This document shows, piece after piece, positions 31,518-42,266 of a DNA stretch of 64,000 nucleotides. Positions within the stretch are counted from its first letter, which is position 1; the number at the start of each line of letters is the position of its first letter. Below the pieces are notes generated by a model. The model saw nothing but the letters and a program-made list of their open reading frames with translations, made no database searches and was not told where the DNA came from. The stretch is from Agrypnia vestita (taxonomy: Eukaryota; Arthropoda; Insecta; Trichoptera; Phryganeidae). The stretch is taken from NCBI GenBank assembly GCA_016648135.1, contig JADDOH010002038.1, positions 186,001 to 250,000 on the forward strand, in the 5' to 3' direction. Position numbers and translations under genes: made by a program.

Positions 31518-32055
31518 ATGATTATGACGATGATTTGGGGACCACATGAGCTTAATTACTCACTTATGGTAGAGAAAGTACAAATAGTGTTTCTAAGATA
31601 TCTCTACATGAGGGTACGGGCATTATCCTTGGCTTTACCCAACAGAGTTCTCCAGGGTATGCTTGGCTATTTTGTTGTAGTTTATAGACTAGAAGGATCA
31701 CGCATTTTTATCGGTATGATCGATAATCCTGAAATTATACGGAACATTGGTTTGTATGTACCTGATAATTATCTTAGACAGCGCCAGCAGAGATTGTTTC
31801 ACATTCCAATATACAAGACCAACCAATGGTTATTGGAAGAGCTACTGCTATGCGGAACAATATTATCTCTGGACATTGATCTGTTCCATGTCTCTGAGAG
31901 GGTTATCCGAAGCAGGATTCTCCTACACCTTTGACATGAATGAATTTATATATGTTTGATATTTTGTTATTTGTATGTTTTCATACTTGTTTATAACACT
32001 TACGAATTAAAAATATGTTTTTAACGTAAATTTTTTATAAAAAATAAATAAATTG
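31518..32055 (+). pseudogene. jockey/CR1-like LINE C-terminus and 3' tail
   Basis: A 138-codon open frame (31518-31934) includes VEKVQIVFLRYLYMRVRALS, LPNRVLQGMLGYFVV, GMIDNPEIIRNIGLYVPDNY and RQQRLFHIPIYKTNQ, the end of a jockey/CR1-type RT ORF. It is closely related to the minus-strand copy at 7705-8085. The 3' UTR ends AAAAATAAATAAATTG (32040-32055). The 5' part is missing (truncated copy). Confidence 0.85.
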
Positions 32056-32810
32056 ATTTTCATTGAATGTTGCATCTGTTATGTGGGTTGACTTCGACCT
32101 TGACTGACATTTCGGTAAATAGTCTTTGTTCATGTTCCGGCTCCGTCGCCACAATAGATACAAATATACGTAATTTAACAATGAACATTGAGTTATCCAC
32201 TCTTCGCCTCATACAACGGAACGGTGTCGACTCGCCGACTGTGAAAACTCCGTCATGAACGAAGTCATGAAGATGTACCACTTTCTCCAATGACATGTGC
32301 GTACTGCGGTAATCAGGCTAATGTTTCATCACCAGCCACTGTACACCTCATCTCGCGCCTTTGCAGCGTTTCCTCCTTTGACCTGCCGGCCACTGCAAAC
32401 GGATGTAACCAAATTTTCGAAGGCTTGAAAATGTTATTAATGAATGAAAATTTGAGAACAATTACTTTTACAAATAGGTTCTTTAGATAGACATATATTT
32501 GCTTTCATGTATGACTCATAGTCTTCAATTTTTTTGTTCTTTTTATCGTTCATTTATTTAATTTGTTCATTTAATATTGTTTTATATTATTACATTTAAT
32601 ACTGTTCATTTATCTTAACTATGTTTTATTTATATTATTATTTTTTAATTATTTACTGTGAAACGTGTTTTGTGTTAAGTATATAAAAGTCCTTTTAATT
32701 TTATTTTACTGAAAAGGCCCAGTATGCCGTTGATTTATAAATAAATAAAATAAAATAAACTTAAAATTTCATACTTATTGTTATATTATATATTATCATC
32801 ATTATCTTCA
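32056..32810. other. Unclassified; GC-richer first half
   Basis: 32060-32410 has balanced composition and short open frames on both strands (63-78 codons) but no domain or splice-framed exon that I can defend. 32500-32760 looks like a T/A-rich LINE 3' UTR ending AAATAAATAAAATAAAATAA. Confidence 0.35.
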
Positions 32811-32999
32811 TCCCCTTATCCTAGTAGAGTTGGGGGCGATAAGATGCTTCCATATTCTCATGTCTTGCGCTGCTTCTGCATGAGTCAACCAGTCTAGACC
32901 CATTCTGTTTACATACACATTTTTTGTTGCTTCTCCCAGCTTAATTTGGAGCGACCCACCGGCCGTCTTCCTTCTGGGGTTGCCAAGAGGATTCTTCAT
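32811..32999 (-). pseudogene. LINE 3' end fragment
   Basis: The minus strand reads NPLGNPRRKTAGGSLQIKLG ... RMGLDWLTHAEAAQDMRIWK then HLI, matching the general RRxxGRPxxRW...AxDRxxWRxLI pattern at the C-terminus of RTE-like LINEs, with the middle frame-shifted. Confidence 0.5.
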
Positions 33000-33036
33000 A
33001 GTATTTTTTCCTCTGGTATTCTTATAACGTATCCAC

Positions 33037-33051
33037 GGGGGGGGGGGGGGG
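33037..33051 (+). repeat. 15-bp homopolymer G run
   Basis: An uninterrupted G15 in a background of about one-third GC; rare in insect DNA and error-prone in assembly. Confidence 0.9.
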
Positions 33052-33149
33052 AGTGAGCAACAATACTACTCATGTGTGAGAATATAGACAGGGACTAAGT
33101 ATAGGTTGAAATAAACTGAATCCCAGATAGCCTCAATAGGTAAAGTTGG

Positions 33150-33169
33150 TTAGATTAGGTTAGGTTAGG
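33150..33169 (+). repeat. Short TTAGG-like run
   Basis: GGTTAGATTAGGTTAGGTTAGG contains three near-perfect units of the insect telomere repeat. Too short to be a telomeric tract. Confidence 0.7.
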
Positions 33170-33399
33170 CCTATTATCCTAGAGATATTAAATTCTCTCC
33201 AAAGTAAGAAGAACCTTTATGGTCAGTAACATAGGATGTAAAAAGCGACTGGAAACTACCCCATTAAAGGCCTAAGTTGCACTCCAAGAACCAGCAAAGA
33301 TGAACACATCTCAACTTTCGAAATGCTGGACTTTTCTGCAAACGAGATGGGTTTGAAACTACGAAGAAAGGATAGAATTAATTAATTAATTATTGTTTA

Positions 33400-33790
33400 T
33401 TATCCCACTTATATAGAAGTATTATTAAACGAAAGATTCTCAGATTTGAGCGTATATAAAACTTTCAAAATTTGATAATGTTTGGATAATCTTACGATGG
33501 AATTGGTGAACGTTGCATTGTGTAGAGTACCCACTTTAGCCAGCTCTTGTAGGTTGTGAATCCTGGGTCATCGTATAAAAAGACTTCCACACACGTTTCA
33601 CATACCTATTCATAGCTTCGTCTATGTGAGACTTCTATAATGAATCTTAATTAAGAATTAGAATAATTCTTTTCATTTTTCAAGATGCACATTTATTATA
33701 TTGCATTGAGGAAAGTAAACTGGCTCTGCACCTACTTCCACGATACGAAACATCTGTACTGAAATTGTGATCAAAATGGGTACTTTTCAA
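33400..33790 (+). repeat. Family A repeat, longest uninterrupted copy
   Basis: Order: ACGAAAGATTCTCAGATTTG, AACTTTCAAAATTTGATAAT, GATGGAATTGGTGAACGTTG, the TAGCTTCGTCTATGTGAGAC block, ACATTTATTATATTGCATTG and CGAAACATCTGTACTGAAAT. The same order recurs at 46660-46945 and, split, at 58741-59245. No ORF; class unknown. Confidence 0.75.
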
Positions 33791-34149
33791 AGAGCACACA
33801 AATTATTGGTAATTGGTAATTGAAAAATGAAAGCGGTGTTAAAGAGAACCGCGCACAAATACGAGTCAATATGGTAGTTTTATTCCTTCTTCCACAGACT
33901 CGGCAAATATATCAAGTTGATGGTTACGCTGTTCTGCTTCCACACATGGAAGATGAGCCTCCATGTTTACACAGCTAAGTGGGTACTTAGTGAAGATGTG
34001 GCAAAAACAAACACCGTAAGAGTTAACTGATTTTCCTCATTTTCCACCGTCAGTTTTACTGTTTGTTTTTTTAGGCTTCACGATTAAGGTTGCCGTATTT
34101 ACTTGTTGTTGCCAAGACTATAATATGTTCATTAATACTTTATAATTCT
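33791..34149. other. Unclassified
   Basis: No supported feature. Confidence 0.3.
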
Positions 34150-34690
34150 GTTTTTTATATTATAAAAAAGTAACCATAAAAACCAAGTTTTTATTATACT
34201 GCCTTTCTTTGTAAAATATAACAACAATTAAAGACGAATAAAAAAAACATATAAAATAACACTAAACTTACAGTAATTTAATATATTTCTAAAATGTCAC
34301 ATGTTTTGAGCTTTGATAAGACACTTCATGCTTTGAAGATTAAATTCTAAAAACATTTGTCAGTCAATTTGGATTTTCGACGTTTGTAGTGAAGTACCTA
34401 TTATGTATACCGACGGAGTTATTCAAATTTAGAAAATATTCCGCGACGTTATCGGGCCGCCGTTGCTAGAAATCAAATCCAATTTGAAAAAGTCAATAAA
34501 ATTTCTAAAAATCCGAAATTATGCTATAATTATTAATTTTAGTAACGAAAATTTCATAAATCTTCTTGATCGTCGCCACGAGTCTACTTGCCAAGTTTCA
34601 GCTCGATTGGATCACGAGAAAAGGGTTAAAAATCGATCCAAAGTTTTTTCGACGGCAAGCAAGCAGACGCCACGAGTTTAAAGAAAGGAA
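34150..34690 (+). repeat. Family B repeat, plus copy
   Basis: Contains AACCATAAAAACCAAGTTTT (34161-34180) and, about 400 bp on, CAAGTTTCAGCTCGATTGGA TCACGAGAAAAGGGTT-type sequence. Both occur inverted at 45190-45490. The plus copy has extra material in between. Confidence 0.6.
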
Positions 34691-34886
34691 GTAAAAATAG
34701 GTATTTTTTTGGTACTCGCTTTTTGGATAAATTTTACAGCAGGTTAGCAAATTTCAGAAGAACCAATTTTCCAATATTCACGTCTGCGAAAGACCAACAA
34801 TCTGTCAGATAAACTTATCTTAATATTTTTTACAGATTTTCAAAAAATGTGCAAATTTTTTCGCCTATTAAAAATATCAAATTTAT
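34691..34886. other. AT-rich spacer
   Basis: Nothing recognisable. Confidence 0.3.
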
Positions 34887-35308
34887 TTCGCTGTAACCCA
34901 TCAAAAATGACGGTAATTTTACATGTATTTTTTTTTTTGAAAAAGAAAGAATGAAAAATTTCTTAAATAATTAATATTTTAAATTAAATAAAATGAGAAA
35001 ATAAAATTTTCGCTACCAGAAATCGAGCCCGAGCTCTCCGGATAGGAGTCAGATACTCTTACTAAAGCAGAAGACGCCACAGGTTGCGAAGATATCGTTT
35101 ATTAATCAACTGTTTGCGTTTTTGCTAAGTTTTATATATGTAGTCTATTTTTCAAATATACGGTGGTGGCGTCTTCCGTACGTCTCATCGTTCAAGTGAT
35201 CGCAAGGAGTTGAAGCACCATCTGCGGCCGTTTTTAATTCGGTTTTTTAGCCACAAATTTGAACGAAATTATGGACGGACAGACAACGAAATTATTATAA
35301 TCTATTGA
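34887..35308 (+). repeat. ACTAGCTG-family repeat, copy 4
   Basis: Starts GCTGTAACCCATCAAAAATG and ends GGACGGACAGACAACGAAAT TATTATAATC-type. The core around 35020-35100 (AATCGAGCCCGAGCTCTCCG) differs from the other copies. Confidence 0.7.
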
Positions 35309-35929
35309 TTGATGGATAATACTATATTATTTACGATACTAAGATATTTCCTTCAATACTCTGATATAATTATTATTGAGGTTTTCACAATAGTTCACAA
35401 TCTTTCGATTAGAATTTTCTGGGATATTCTTCCGCGTGTAAATAACCTTTCTTGCCAGAACATATGGAAAAATATCTCAGAAAACTGTAATCAGAATATT
35501 TAATTTTTATTTAACAAGCGTTTATAACTATTTATGTTATAACTGACCACTCAACCATCTAAATCACCATTAAAACTAATTAATCATATTAATTTGCAAG
35601 AACTATAAGGGGTTAGAACGCTTAGATGTAAAACTATAATTATTTACGTAGATAATATGTAGATGTAGATTGTATGTAATGATTAAAACATTTGTTCTGA
35701 TGCGCTACCCAGCTTTTTGTGCCTAAATCCTTTTTATCTACTTACAAGGATATTTTAAATTTTATTATTTCGAGATGTTGGTATATCGGAAATGTGGCTT
35801 TCGGGAACCGGAAGTCAGTTTATCGGAGAATTGGCAATCAAAAAGTTAGCTTGAACCTTTGACCTCAATCTCCTGAAAAATAGACATTTATAAGTCATCA
35901 TCATTTAGCCAGCTAATGGATACATATTG
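35309..35929. other. Unclassified
   Basis: No supported feature. Confidence 0.3.
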
Positions 35930-36035
35930 AGTAGCTTGTTGACGTAGTGGTTATAACACTCACCTAGTAATCGATCTCCATTCCAGAACACCAGCAAGTT
36001 AGACCTAATTTCATAGCATAATTTATTCATTAGTT
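35930..36035 (+). repeat. tRNA-derived SINE, copy 1
   Basis: GCTTGTTGACGTAGTGGTTA TAACACTCACC (A-box region) followed by ACCAGCAAGTTAGACCTAAT and TTTCATAGCATAA. It aligns with 44380-44545 (minus), 55384-55470 and 57060-57150. The B box here is decayed. Confidence 0.65.
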
Positions 36036-36619
36036 CCTTTTGAAAAGGAACTAAACGCTTATATTCTTCTATTTAAAAAAATTATAAAACTTCTATTTAA
36101 AAAAATAATAATGTGCTTGCACTTCGTATTCATTAGCTTACACATATACATAAGCTTTACAGCTACAAGTTTCTAAAGCATTGTATTATATAAAGTTTAA
36201 ATTAATCAATTCAATCAGCAAATATATGCTTAGTGTTTACTTAATTCTGCAAACATCATAATCTGTATTATTAAACTCTCGAAAAAAGTGAAAAGACTTG
36301 CGACATAAGTGAGCAGCGTATACGTAATGTTGAAGTGAGTATCATTAATTCTAATACAGGAAATCTTAAACTAAAAACACAGAAACGGGAAAAATATTTT
36401 ATAACCAATATTTTAATAATATATGAATAAACGTATATACGTATATGTAATAGACAACGTCTCTACGATTTGAATACAGATTACTCTAGCATATTTAATT
36501 TTTTTCTGAAAACGTTTTATTTAAAATGAAGTAGTTCGTTTTTCTTTTTGACAAATATATCTGTATATCATTTCAATATCGATTAATCTGCATCTATTGG
36601 ACAATCGACATTTAATTAC
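36036..36619. other. Unclassified AT-rich DNA
   Basis: No supported feature. Confidence 0.3.
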
Positions 36620-37074
36620 TTGATACATATAAATACTATAATGCATGTCCATGCACTACTCCAATATGGAATCATTGGATGGGGAGGGGCGTATAATAAC
36701 ATCATAAACACAGTGAAAGTAATCCAAAAGTCAATTATAAAAGTAATATTAAAAAAAATAAAAACCTTCTCTACACTATTACTTTTCTCTAAATTCCAAG
36801 TTCCAAAATTAGAGAATGTTTACAAAAAAACGTCAATTATACAGCTAATTAAAGAAAATATAACTGCTTAATTTGAAAAAAACACATCATTAAGATTCAA
36901 AAATAATTTTAAAATCCCAAAATATGATACCAAACTGTGTCAACAAAACTACATATACTTGGGCATAAAAAACTTTAATAACCTACCTACAGATATTAAG
37001 AAAATCGATGACTTACAACAATTAAAGAAAAAAATAAACCAACACTTTAGATCGATACAATTTGACAATGCATA
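36620..37074 (+). pseudogene. jockey/CR1-like LINE C-terminal ORF fragment
   Basis: Reads HALLQYGIIGWGGAYNNIIN, FQVPKLENVYKKTSIIQLIK, a stop at about 36869, then YIYLGIKNFNNLPTDIKKID and a stop near 37074. LQYGIIGWGG and FNNLPTDIK are standard C-terminal motifs of jockey/CR1 RTs. It has one internal stop and is otherwise well preserved. Confidence 0.85.
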
Positions 37075-37854
37075 ACAAGACATATAGCTAAGGAACAAAT
37101 AAGCCAAATCCAAAATAAACTAATAAAGTGTAAGCCCCTCACCAAGCACATGAGCAAGTCTCATTTTTGGAGAGGCAAAGCAATAAAATAAAATGTATCT
37201 AAGTAGATTGTAATAGACAAATGAATTATGATTTAAATGTTGTTTTAATATTAAATAATAAAAAAATAAAAAAATAAAATAAAGGATAATATTTAGCAAG
37301 CTACTACCAAACTTGCTCAATATTCCTGTTTTGAGATAGGTAGCCTATTTCAGTATTATTTCAACCATTTAAGTATTGTCCCCTGATTAAGTCTGTCCTT
37401 CATTTTACTAAGGATATCACGGTGTTGGAAAAATTTCTTAATTATTATAATATGAAATATATTACGTCGGAAACATGTAAGGGATCATTTAATCTCAAGA
37501 CTATTAATAAAATCTGGCCTGAAAATTAACCAAGTATTTAAAATAATTAATTGTTTAATTTTCTCTATTTAATGGACTCAATTAACCGATTACGGTATAT
37601 TATTCTGGGAAAAAATAGTGAACCTCTGATTATTCAGTGGAGAATTATCATCATTATTCAACATAAATATTTAAGCCGCTGACATTCTTGTAGGAAAGGA
37701 AATTTATACTACTGAGCCATTTAAGTACTTCAAAGATCGTCATGATCATGACGGATGTGCAAAAAATTCCATATTGACTTTTTTGGATCGTTTTAAAGTG
37801 GAAAAAAGAAGCCATCTAATGGTTTATAAAAAGTATATTTTTTCTCATTAATTT
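37075..37854. other. Unclassified; LINE 3' UTR then AT-rich DNA
   Basis: 37100-37280 is the 3' UTR and A-rich tail (AATAAAAAAATAAAAAAATA) of the preceding LINE. The rest is unrecognised. Confidence 0.45.
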
Positions 37855-37889
37855 AACCGTCGTTATACTAAGTCGGTATAACGACGGTT
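37855..37889. repeat. Perfect 14-bp palindromic hairpin
   Basis: AACCGTCGTTATAC / GTATAACGACGGTT with spacer TAAGTCG. No flanking element is recognised. Confidence 0.85.
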
Positions 37890-38934
37890 CTGATTTGCGA
37901 TCGTAGAACAAATAGAAAAAGTCGTTGTACTGTGCTGACTATATTTGAGGTTTGGAAGGTATCAACTTTAAATAACTAACCCAAGTTTCAAAGGAAAATT
38001 TTCTGTAGTTATTGAGCTATGACAAAGTGTCTTGATACTCTTTATCTAAATAAAACATCAAAATGCTCTCCTGCAAACTTGAGAAAAATCACATGCGTCA
38101 TTGTTCTACGATTGAGACGGGATATAAAAACGATTAGACTTTTTTAGTTAAACTATGATTTCTGAAATTTGCTATGACTAATTTACATGGGACAAACAAA
38201 GTTTAAAGTAATAACGTTTGAATAAACTTTTAAACATTGGTTAAGTTAACAAAAATTTGATCTTGTTAGATGAAAGGTCATAGTGCTTTTCTAAAACATG
38301 TTTAGCTTAAAGTTTCACAGAAACTCCTGAGTAAGTTTTGTAATTATAAATTTGAGAAAACTAACATCTTTATATAATTGTTAGGCTTCTTTTTATTAAT
38401 TACTAATACGTAATAAAGTAAGTTAAATTTTCACAAAAAAGTTATCATTTTACGTCAAGAGTCAACCTAATGTGTAAAATTTATATACATGTGTTGTAAA
38501 GGGACGTGTATACCCAGGTTAAATTTAATTGTCAGCCTGAAAATATTATAAAACCAGGCTTAAGAAGACATGGCGTCTTTGTAATAAGATCCACAACACG
38601 ATCACGAAAAGGTGATATATGAAATTGTAAACATTTTAAGTGTTGAAACATGAACACTGAACTACACACCCATGGAGGATTAGCCCTTTCCAGGAATAGT
38701 ACTGGAGATTACTTGGATAGTAAATAATCAATCCTTATTGTAAAATAAACATGCGTTCAAAAAGCTCATCATTTAAGGGTTGGTTAAGGATATATTATTA
38801 TAGTCTATTTGAAGACAGCCATCAAGCATATTGAAGTCAACAAGTTGGAGACAAATAGTAAGTAGCCACTGGATCACGACCCCTCTGTTGAAAACTAAAA
38901 CTATCTAAAACAATTAAGTTATTTATAATTCCGA
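37890..38934. other. Unclassified intergenic DNA
   Basis: AT-rich with no supported coding or repeat signal. Confidence 0.35.
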
Positions 38935-39142
38935 TTATAATTATTTCGTTGTCTGTCCGTCCGCCGTCTGTCCCCGTAACTTCTTTATAGTAAAAAAAAT
39001 CTTTTTACTTTTTAGTAATTTTTAAAAAAATTTTTTTTGTTTCCTTTTTGGTATTTTTTTCTTTTTATATAAATAAACAGACACATATTCCTTTGAATTC
39101 GACAAGTATGTGTACCGTCAGTTTTGATGGGTTACAGTTAGT
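38935..39142 (-). repeat. ACTAGCTG-family repeat, copy 5 (minus)
   Basis: Reverse complement of the family: ATTTCGTTGTCTGTCCGTCC at one end and GTACCGTCAGTTTTGATGGG TTACAG at the other, with a T/A-rich middle. It is the shortest copy. Confidence 0.7.
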
Positions 39143-39590
39143 TGCATATACGCGTGTAGAAAAAGCTGTTTGTTTACCTGCAAGCACTCGCGCATCTTCC
39201 TCAAAATTTTCCAACGCCGACAGCGAATCGCTTGTTCTGATTTCGTACAGTTATTTAGGCGGCCACGCAGCCGTGTGCCTTTTTTTCAAAACCGGAATCG
39301 ACGTGGCGCGAGAATAGCAAAAATGTGTCGTGATCCGAGCGCTAGCCAGATCGTATATAATTTATTACAATTTTATTATAATGGCCTCCGAGCCAGCGAC
39401 CACCGGCCACCTCGCCCACTCGGGTATTCCTTGTACCGTTTATGACATCGTTTCCAATGTGTTAATGAATAACTTTCGTTGCTTGTCGATGTGTAATCTG
39501 GAGGAATGCCGGATGCTTGTACCTGTCGGTCGGCTCCTCAGGGGGGAGGCTGCGAGGGTAGGAAGTAGGGTAAACTAACTAACTAACTAA
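39143..39590. other. GC-richer block, possible 5' end of an unknown element
   Basis: A TATATAAT sequence (39354-39361) precedes a frame starting MASEPATTGHLAHSGIPCTV and ending GEAARVGSRVN (39381-39578). No domain is recognised. It ends at an AACTAACTAACTAAC run (39576-39591), which is the (TTAG)n tail of the RTE-like LINE on the minus strand. Confidence 0.35.
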
Positions 39591-40215
39591 CAGAAGAGTA
39601 TGGTGCTCTATCCTCTTCTGTCCTGATATACATACTGATACTGTTAATTATGCTTTTTTATTCTGCGTATTACCAGCCGCTGTTTCACTGATTTTTTTAT
39701 TTTTTAAATATTTTTAATTGTAATATGATTAGTTTGCTTTACCACCTAGGTTGTTGTCTGCCGGCAGTGGTTTTCCGGACTGGCGAGTCCTTGTATGTTT
39801 GTGATGTATTTTATTTTTATTTTCTTTTTTTTCCCGCAGGGGAGTGACTATTTGCACTCGATACTGTCTCTACGGTGCAATTTTTGTAATTATTTCTCAT
39901 GATTAGCTGTCACCCATGTATTTTTCAATACTCATTCATATATTTCACACACATTATATATTATTCTTCCTTTGCATACAATGTATTTATGTATATTGTT
40001 GTATCTTCTTAATCTGTATCTGTTATGTATCTGTTAATCTTATTTTGCTTTATTTATTTTCATGCTTTGTTATTTTCTGATGTTTGATATTTATGCTTTG
40101 CTATTTTCTTTTCTTTGTATTTCTCTGCCTTTTGTTTATATTTTGTTATTTACTTGTGACTTTGTTTTTATGTATTGTTATTTTCTTTGAATAAATTGTT
40201 TTTCGTAACGCACCC
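39591..40215. other. RTE tail fragment then T-rich degenerate tandem
   Basis: 39591-39640 resembles the RTE-like minus-strand 3' end (GCTCTATCCTCTTCTGTCCT). 39990-40200 is a degenerate tandem of TTTGTTATTTTCTTTG-like units resembling a LINE 3' UTR. Confidence 0.45.
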
Positions 40216-41115
40216 CAGAGACAGTGAAGTGGTTAGTGCAGTTTCCTCGCCGCGTCGCACGAGTGCTTGCATCATCAGCGGCGTAGCGAGGAAGCTGCTT
40301 TAGCATTAAAACAATGCCAAACTGGATGGCGAAAGTGTAGGGCCGATACGGGAGCTTTTGCTCGTAGAACGCCCTGGGTCTGTGGTGGGTCCCACTTCAC
40401 TGTCCTGATATACAACTTTCGCTTCGTCTACGTTCATACATCTTCGCATGCAAACTCGACGGTTGTTCAGGCTTCTAACAGGACCACCTTCCAGTATCTG
40501 GTTAATCCGGTCGTGCCACGTCTTCCGTGGTCGCCCTCTATTTCTGGCGCCGTCAACACTTGCATCGTATATCTTTCTTACCATTCTTTCCTCATTCATT
40601 CGCTCAACGTGCCCAAACCACCTGAGCGACCCTATTTTTATTATATGTGTTATGCTACGATCAGCTTTACATTCATTCCTAATATCTTCATTCTTTACTC
40701 TATCATACATGAATTTGCCACACATACGTCTAAGGGACCTCATCTCCACTGCATTTCGTTTCTCTTCTGCCAGCTCCAGGTTTGACTTCCATACATTAGT
40801 GTCGGTACCAGAACTCCGCTAGTTTTGCCTCGGTAGACATATTTCTATTAGAGATTATTGCATTCAAAGCACCGTTCACCCTATTCCCGGCAGTCACTCT
40901 CCTCTCTATATCTTTCTCAACATTCCCTCTTCTATCGGACATACTTCCCAAGTACACAAACTCATCTACTTGTTCATTCATAAACATTCATTGCCTACTA
41001 GTATTTCACAAGTTGTCTTACTTTCCTCCTTCTCGAATACCATTACTTTTGACTTTTTTACATTCATAATAAGGTCACTTTCCTTGCATACATCATACAT
41101 ACTGCTCTATTAATG
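40216..41115 (-). pseudogene. RTE-like LINE 3' half, best preserved copy
   Basis: Minus strand, in order: KLAEFWYRH (small deletion), LVPTLMYGSQTWSWQKRNAV, EMRSLRRMCGKFMYDRVKNE, IGSLRWFGHVERMNEERMVR, GRPRKTWHDRINQILEGGPV and SLNNRRVCMRRCMNVDEAKV. This is the thumb and C-terminal tail of an RTE-like ORF. The N-terminal endonuclease and most of the RT are missing. 40216-40385 is sequence not present in the other copies, with a near-palindromic GCAGTTTCCTCGCCGC / GCGGCGTAGCGAGGAAGCTG. Confidence 0.85.
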
Positions 41116-41278
41116 GCAAATATGGTAAACCTTAAAATGTAATAAATTAAGCGTTGTTTTGTTTACAGAATGTAAGTTCACGATTAACACAATGATTTAT
41201 ACACAACGTTTTACATAACATGCAATGATTGTGATGCTTTGTATATCGGGCAATGTGGTAGAGTTATAGTCACATCGA

Positions 41279-41815
41279 ATCCGCGCAATATCGTTTCTTA
41301 AGAAAAGTCGCATGGATGATGGGCTTGGATAGAGGAGACTACTCGTACAGTGAAATTGAGTCAATGTTAAAAATTTATACCCTCCAAAAACGTAGAGAAA
41401 ACACTGACTCAATCACCATATTCAAAATATTAAACGGCCACACTGATGTGCCTTCGTTACTGGGCCAAATAAAATTCAATATCCCTTCCCGTAGACTCAG
41501 AAATAATGAACTGTTGTTCCTCAGCCATCATAGAACCAATTATGGATTTCATGCTCCCATGTCACAGTTATGTCATCTTATAATTTTAAGACAGGATCTG
41601 GACTTCTTTGGTGTAAGTCTGTTCAGATTTAAACAATCTCTGATTAGATAGTCCAGACCTTGTCTCCATCTTGTTAGTAATTTTCATTTGTCCTTGCTTT
41701 CGTATTTAAATTGCTATAATTTTTATTTTGATGTATTATATATTGCTCATGTTATGCATTACACTTTATTGGACTATGTTCGTTAATACCAATAAATAAA
41801 CAAATAAATAAAGAA
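41279..41815 (+). pseudogene. jockey/CR1-like LINE 3' fragment nested in the PLE
   Basis: In frame from about 41313: MMGLDRGDYSYSEIESMLKI then YTLQKRRENTDSITIFKILN, FNIPSRRLRNNELLFL, HRTNYGFHAPMSQLCH and DLDFFGVSLFRFKQSL before a stop at 41651. These are C-terminal LINE RT motifs. It ends in AATAAATAAACAAATAAATA (41791-41810). The insertion interrupts the GIY-YIG ORF. Confidence 0.85.
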
Positions 41816-42178
41816 TAAAAGAACATCTAATAGCATTCAGAGGACTATCCGTATACTCTGAGATGGCTGACCACTGTATTGAACATGATCACTTGTTTGA
41901 CCAAAATAATGTTAGGGTCCTACATCTAGAGGACATCGTAAACTGGATGTTTTAGAAATACTAGAAATTAATATAGCAATCAAAAATATAAATAACCTAA
42001 TAAACATTCCAATACCTGCATCATCCTCATTGTTAAAATAAGTATTATTGTATGTAAAAATTAATTACTGTTGTATATGTCAATAAATAACTACCCCCTC
42101 CCCCCCCCTCCCTCATCGTCAATCCTTTACTTTCTATTTGTCGGCCATATTGATTTACAATTAGTTCTAAAATTGCCT

Positions 42179-42207
42179 CTAAAGATGATGGTTGTGTCCA
42201 TCGAAAG
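42179..42207 (+). other. PLE terminal hairpin motif (GATGG/CCATC stem)
   Basis: CTAAAGA, T, perfect stem GATGG/CCATC around TTGTGT, then GAAAG, about 140 nt after the PLE stop codon. Confidence 0.65.
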
Positions 42208-42266
42208 CGCTTAGGCTTATATAACTCAAATTAATAGAATAAAACGTTATGTATAAATCATTGTGT

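Larger units (their letters stand above)
41187..42266 (+). mobile_element. Penelope-like element with 27-bp inverted ends, split by a LINE
   Basis: ACACAATGATTTATACA (41187-41203) begins a 27-bp sequence found inverted at 42240-42266 with one mismatch. Inside, the plus strand reads CNDCDALYIGQCGRVIV (41218-41268), the start of a GIY-YIG endonuclease. After the LINE at 41279-41815 it resumes as RIKEHLIAFRGLSVYSEMAD HCIEHDHLFD..VRVLHLED, a frameshift, then RKLDVLEILEINIAI and a stop near 42040. Next come a C-rich tract (42094-42113), the hairpin motif (42179-42207), AATAAAA and the end. This locus shows which gene the terminal motif belongs to. Confidence 0.85.

Noticed and set aside
32060..32296. 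Host exon on the minus strand (78 codons)
   Set aside because: No domain, both strands are open over similar lengths, and there are no convincing splice sites in phase.
33150..33169. TTAGG repeats as an interstitial telomere
   Set aside because: Only about three units, with imperfect flanks; such short runs are common in insect DNA.
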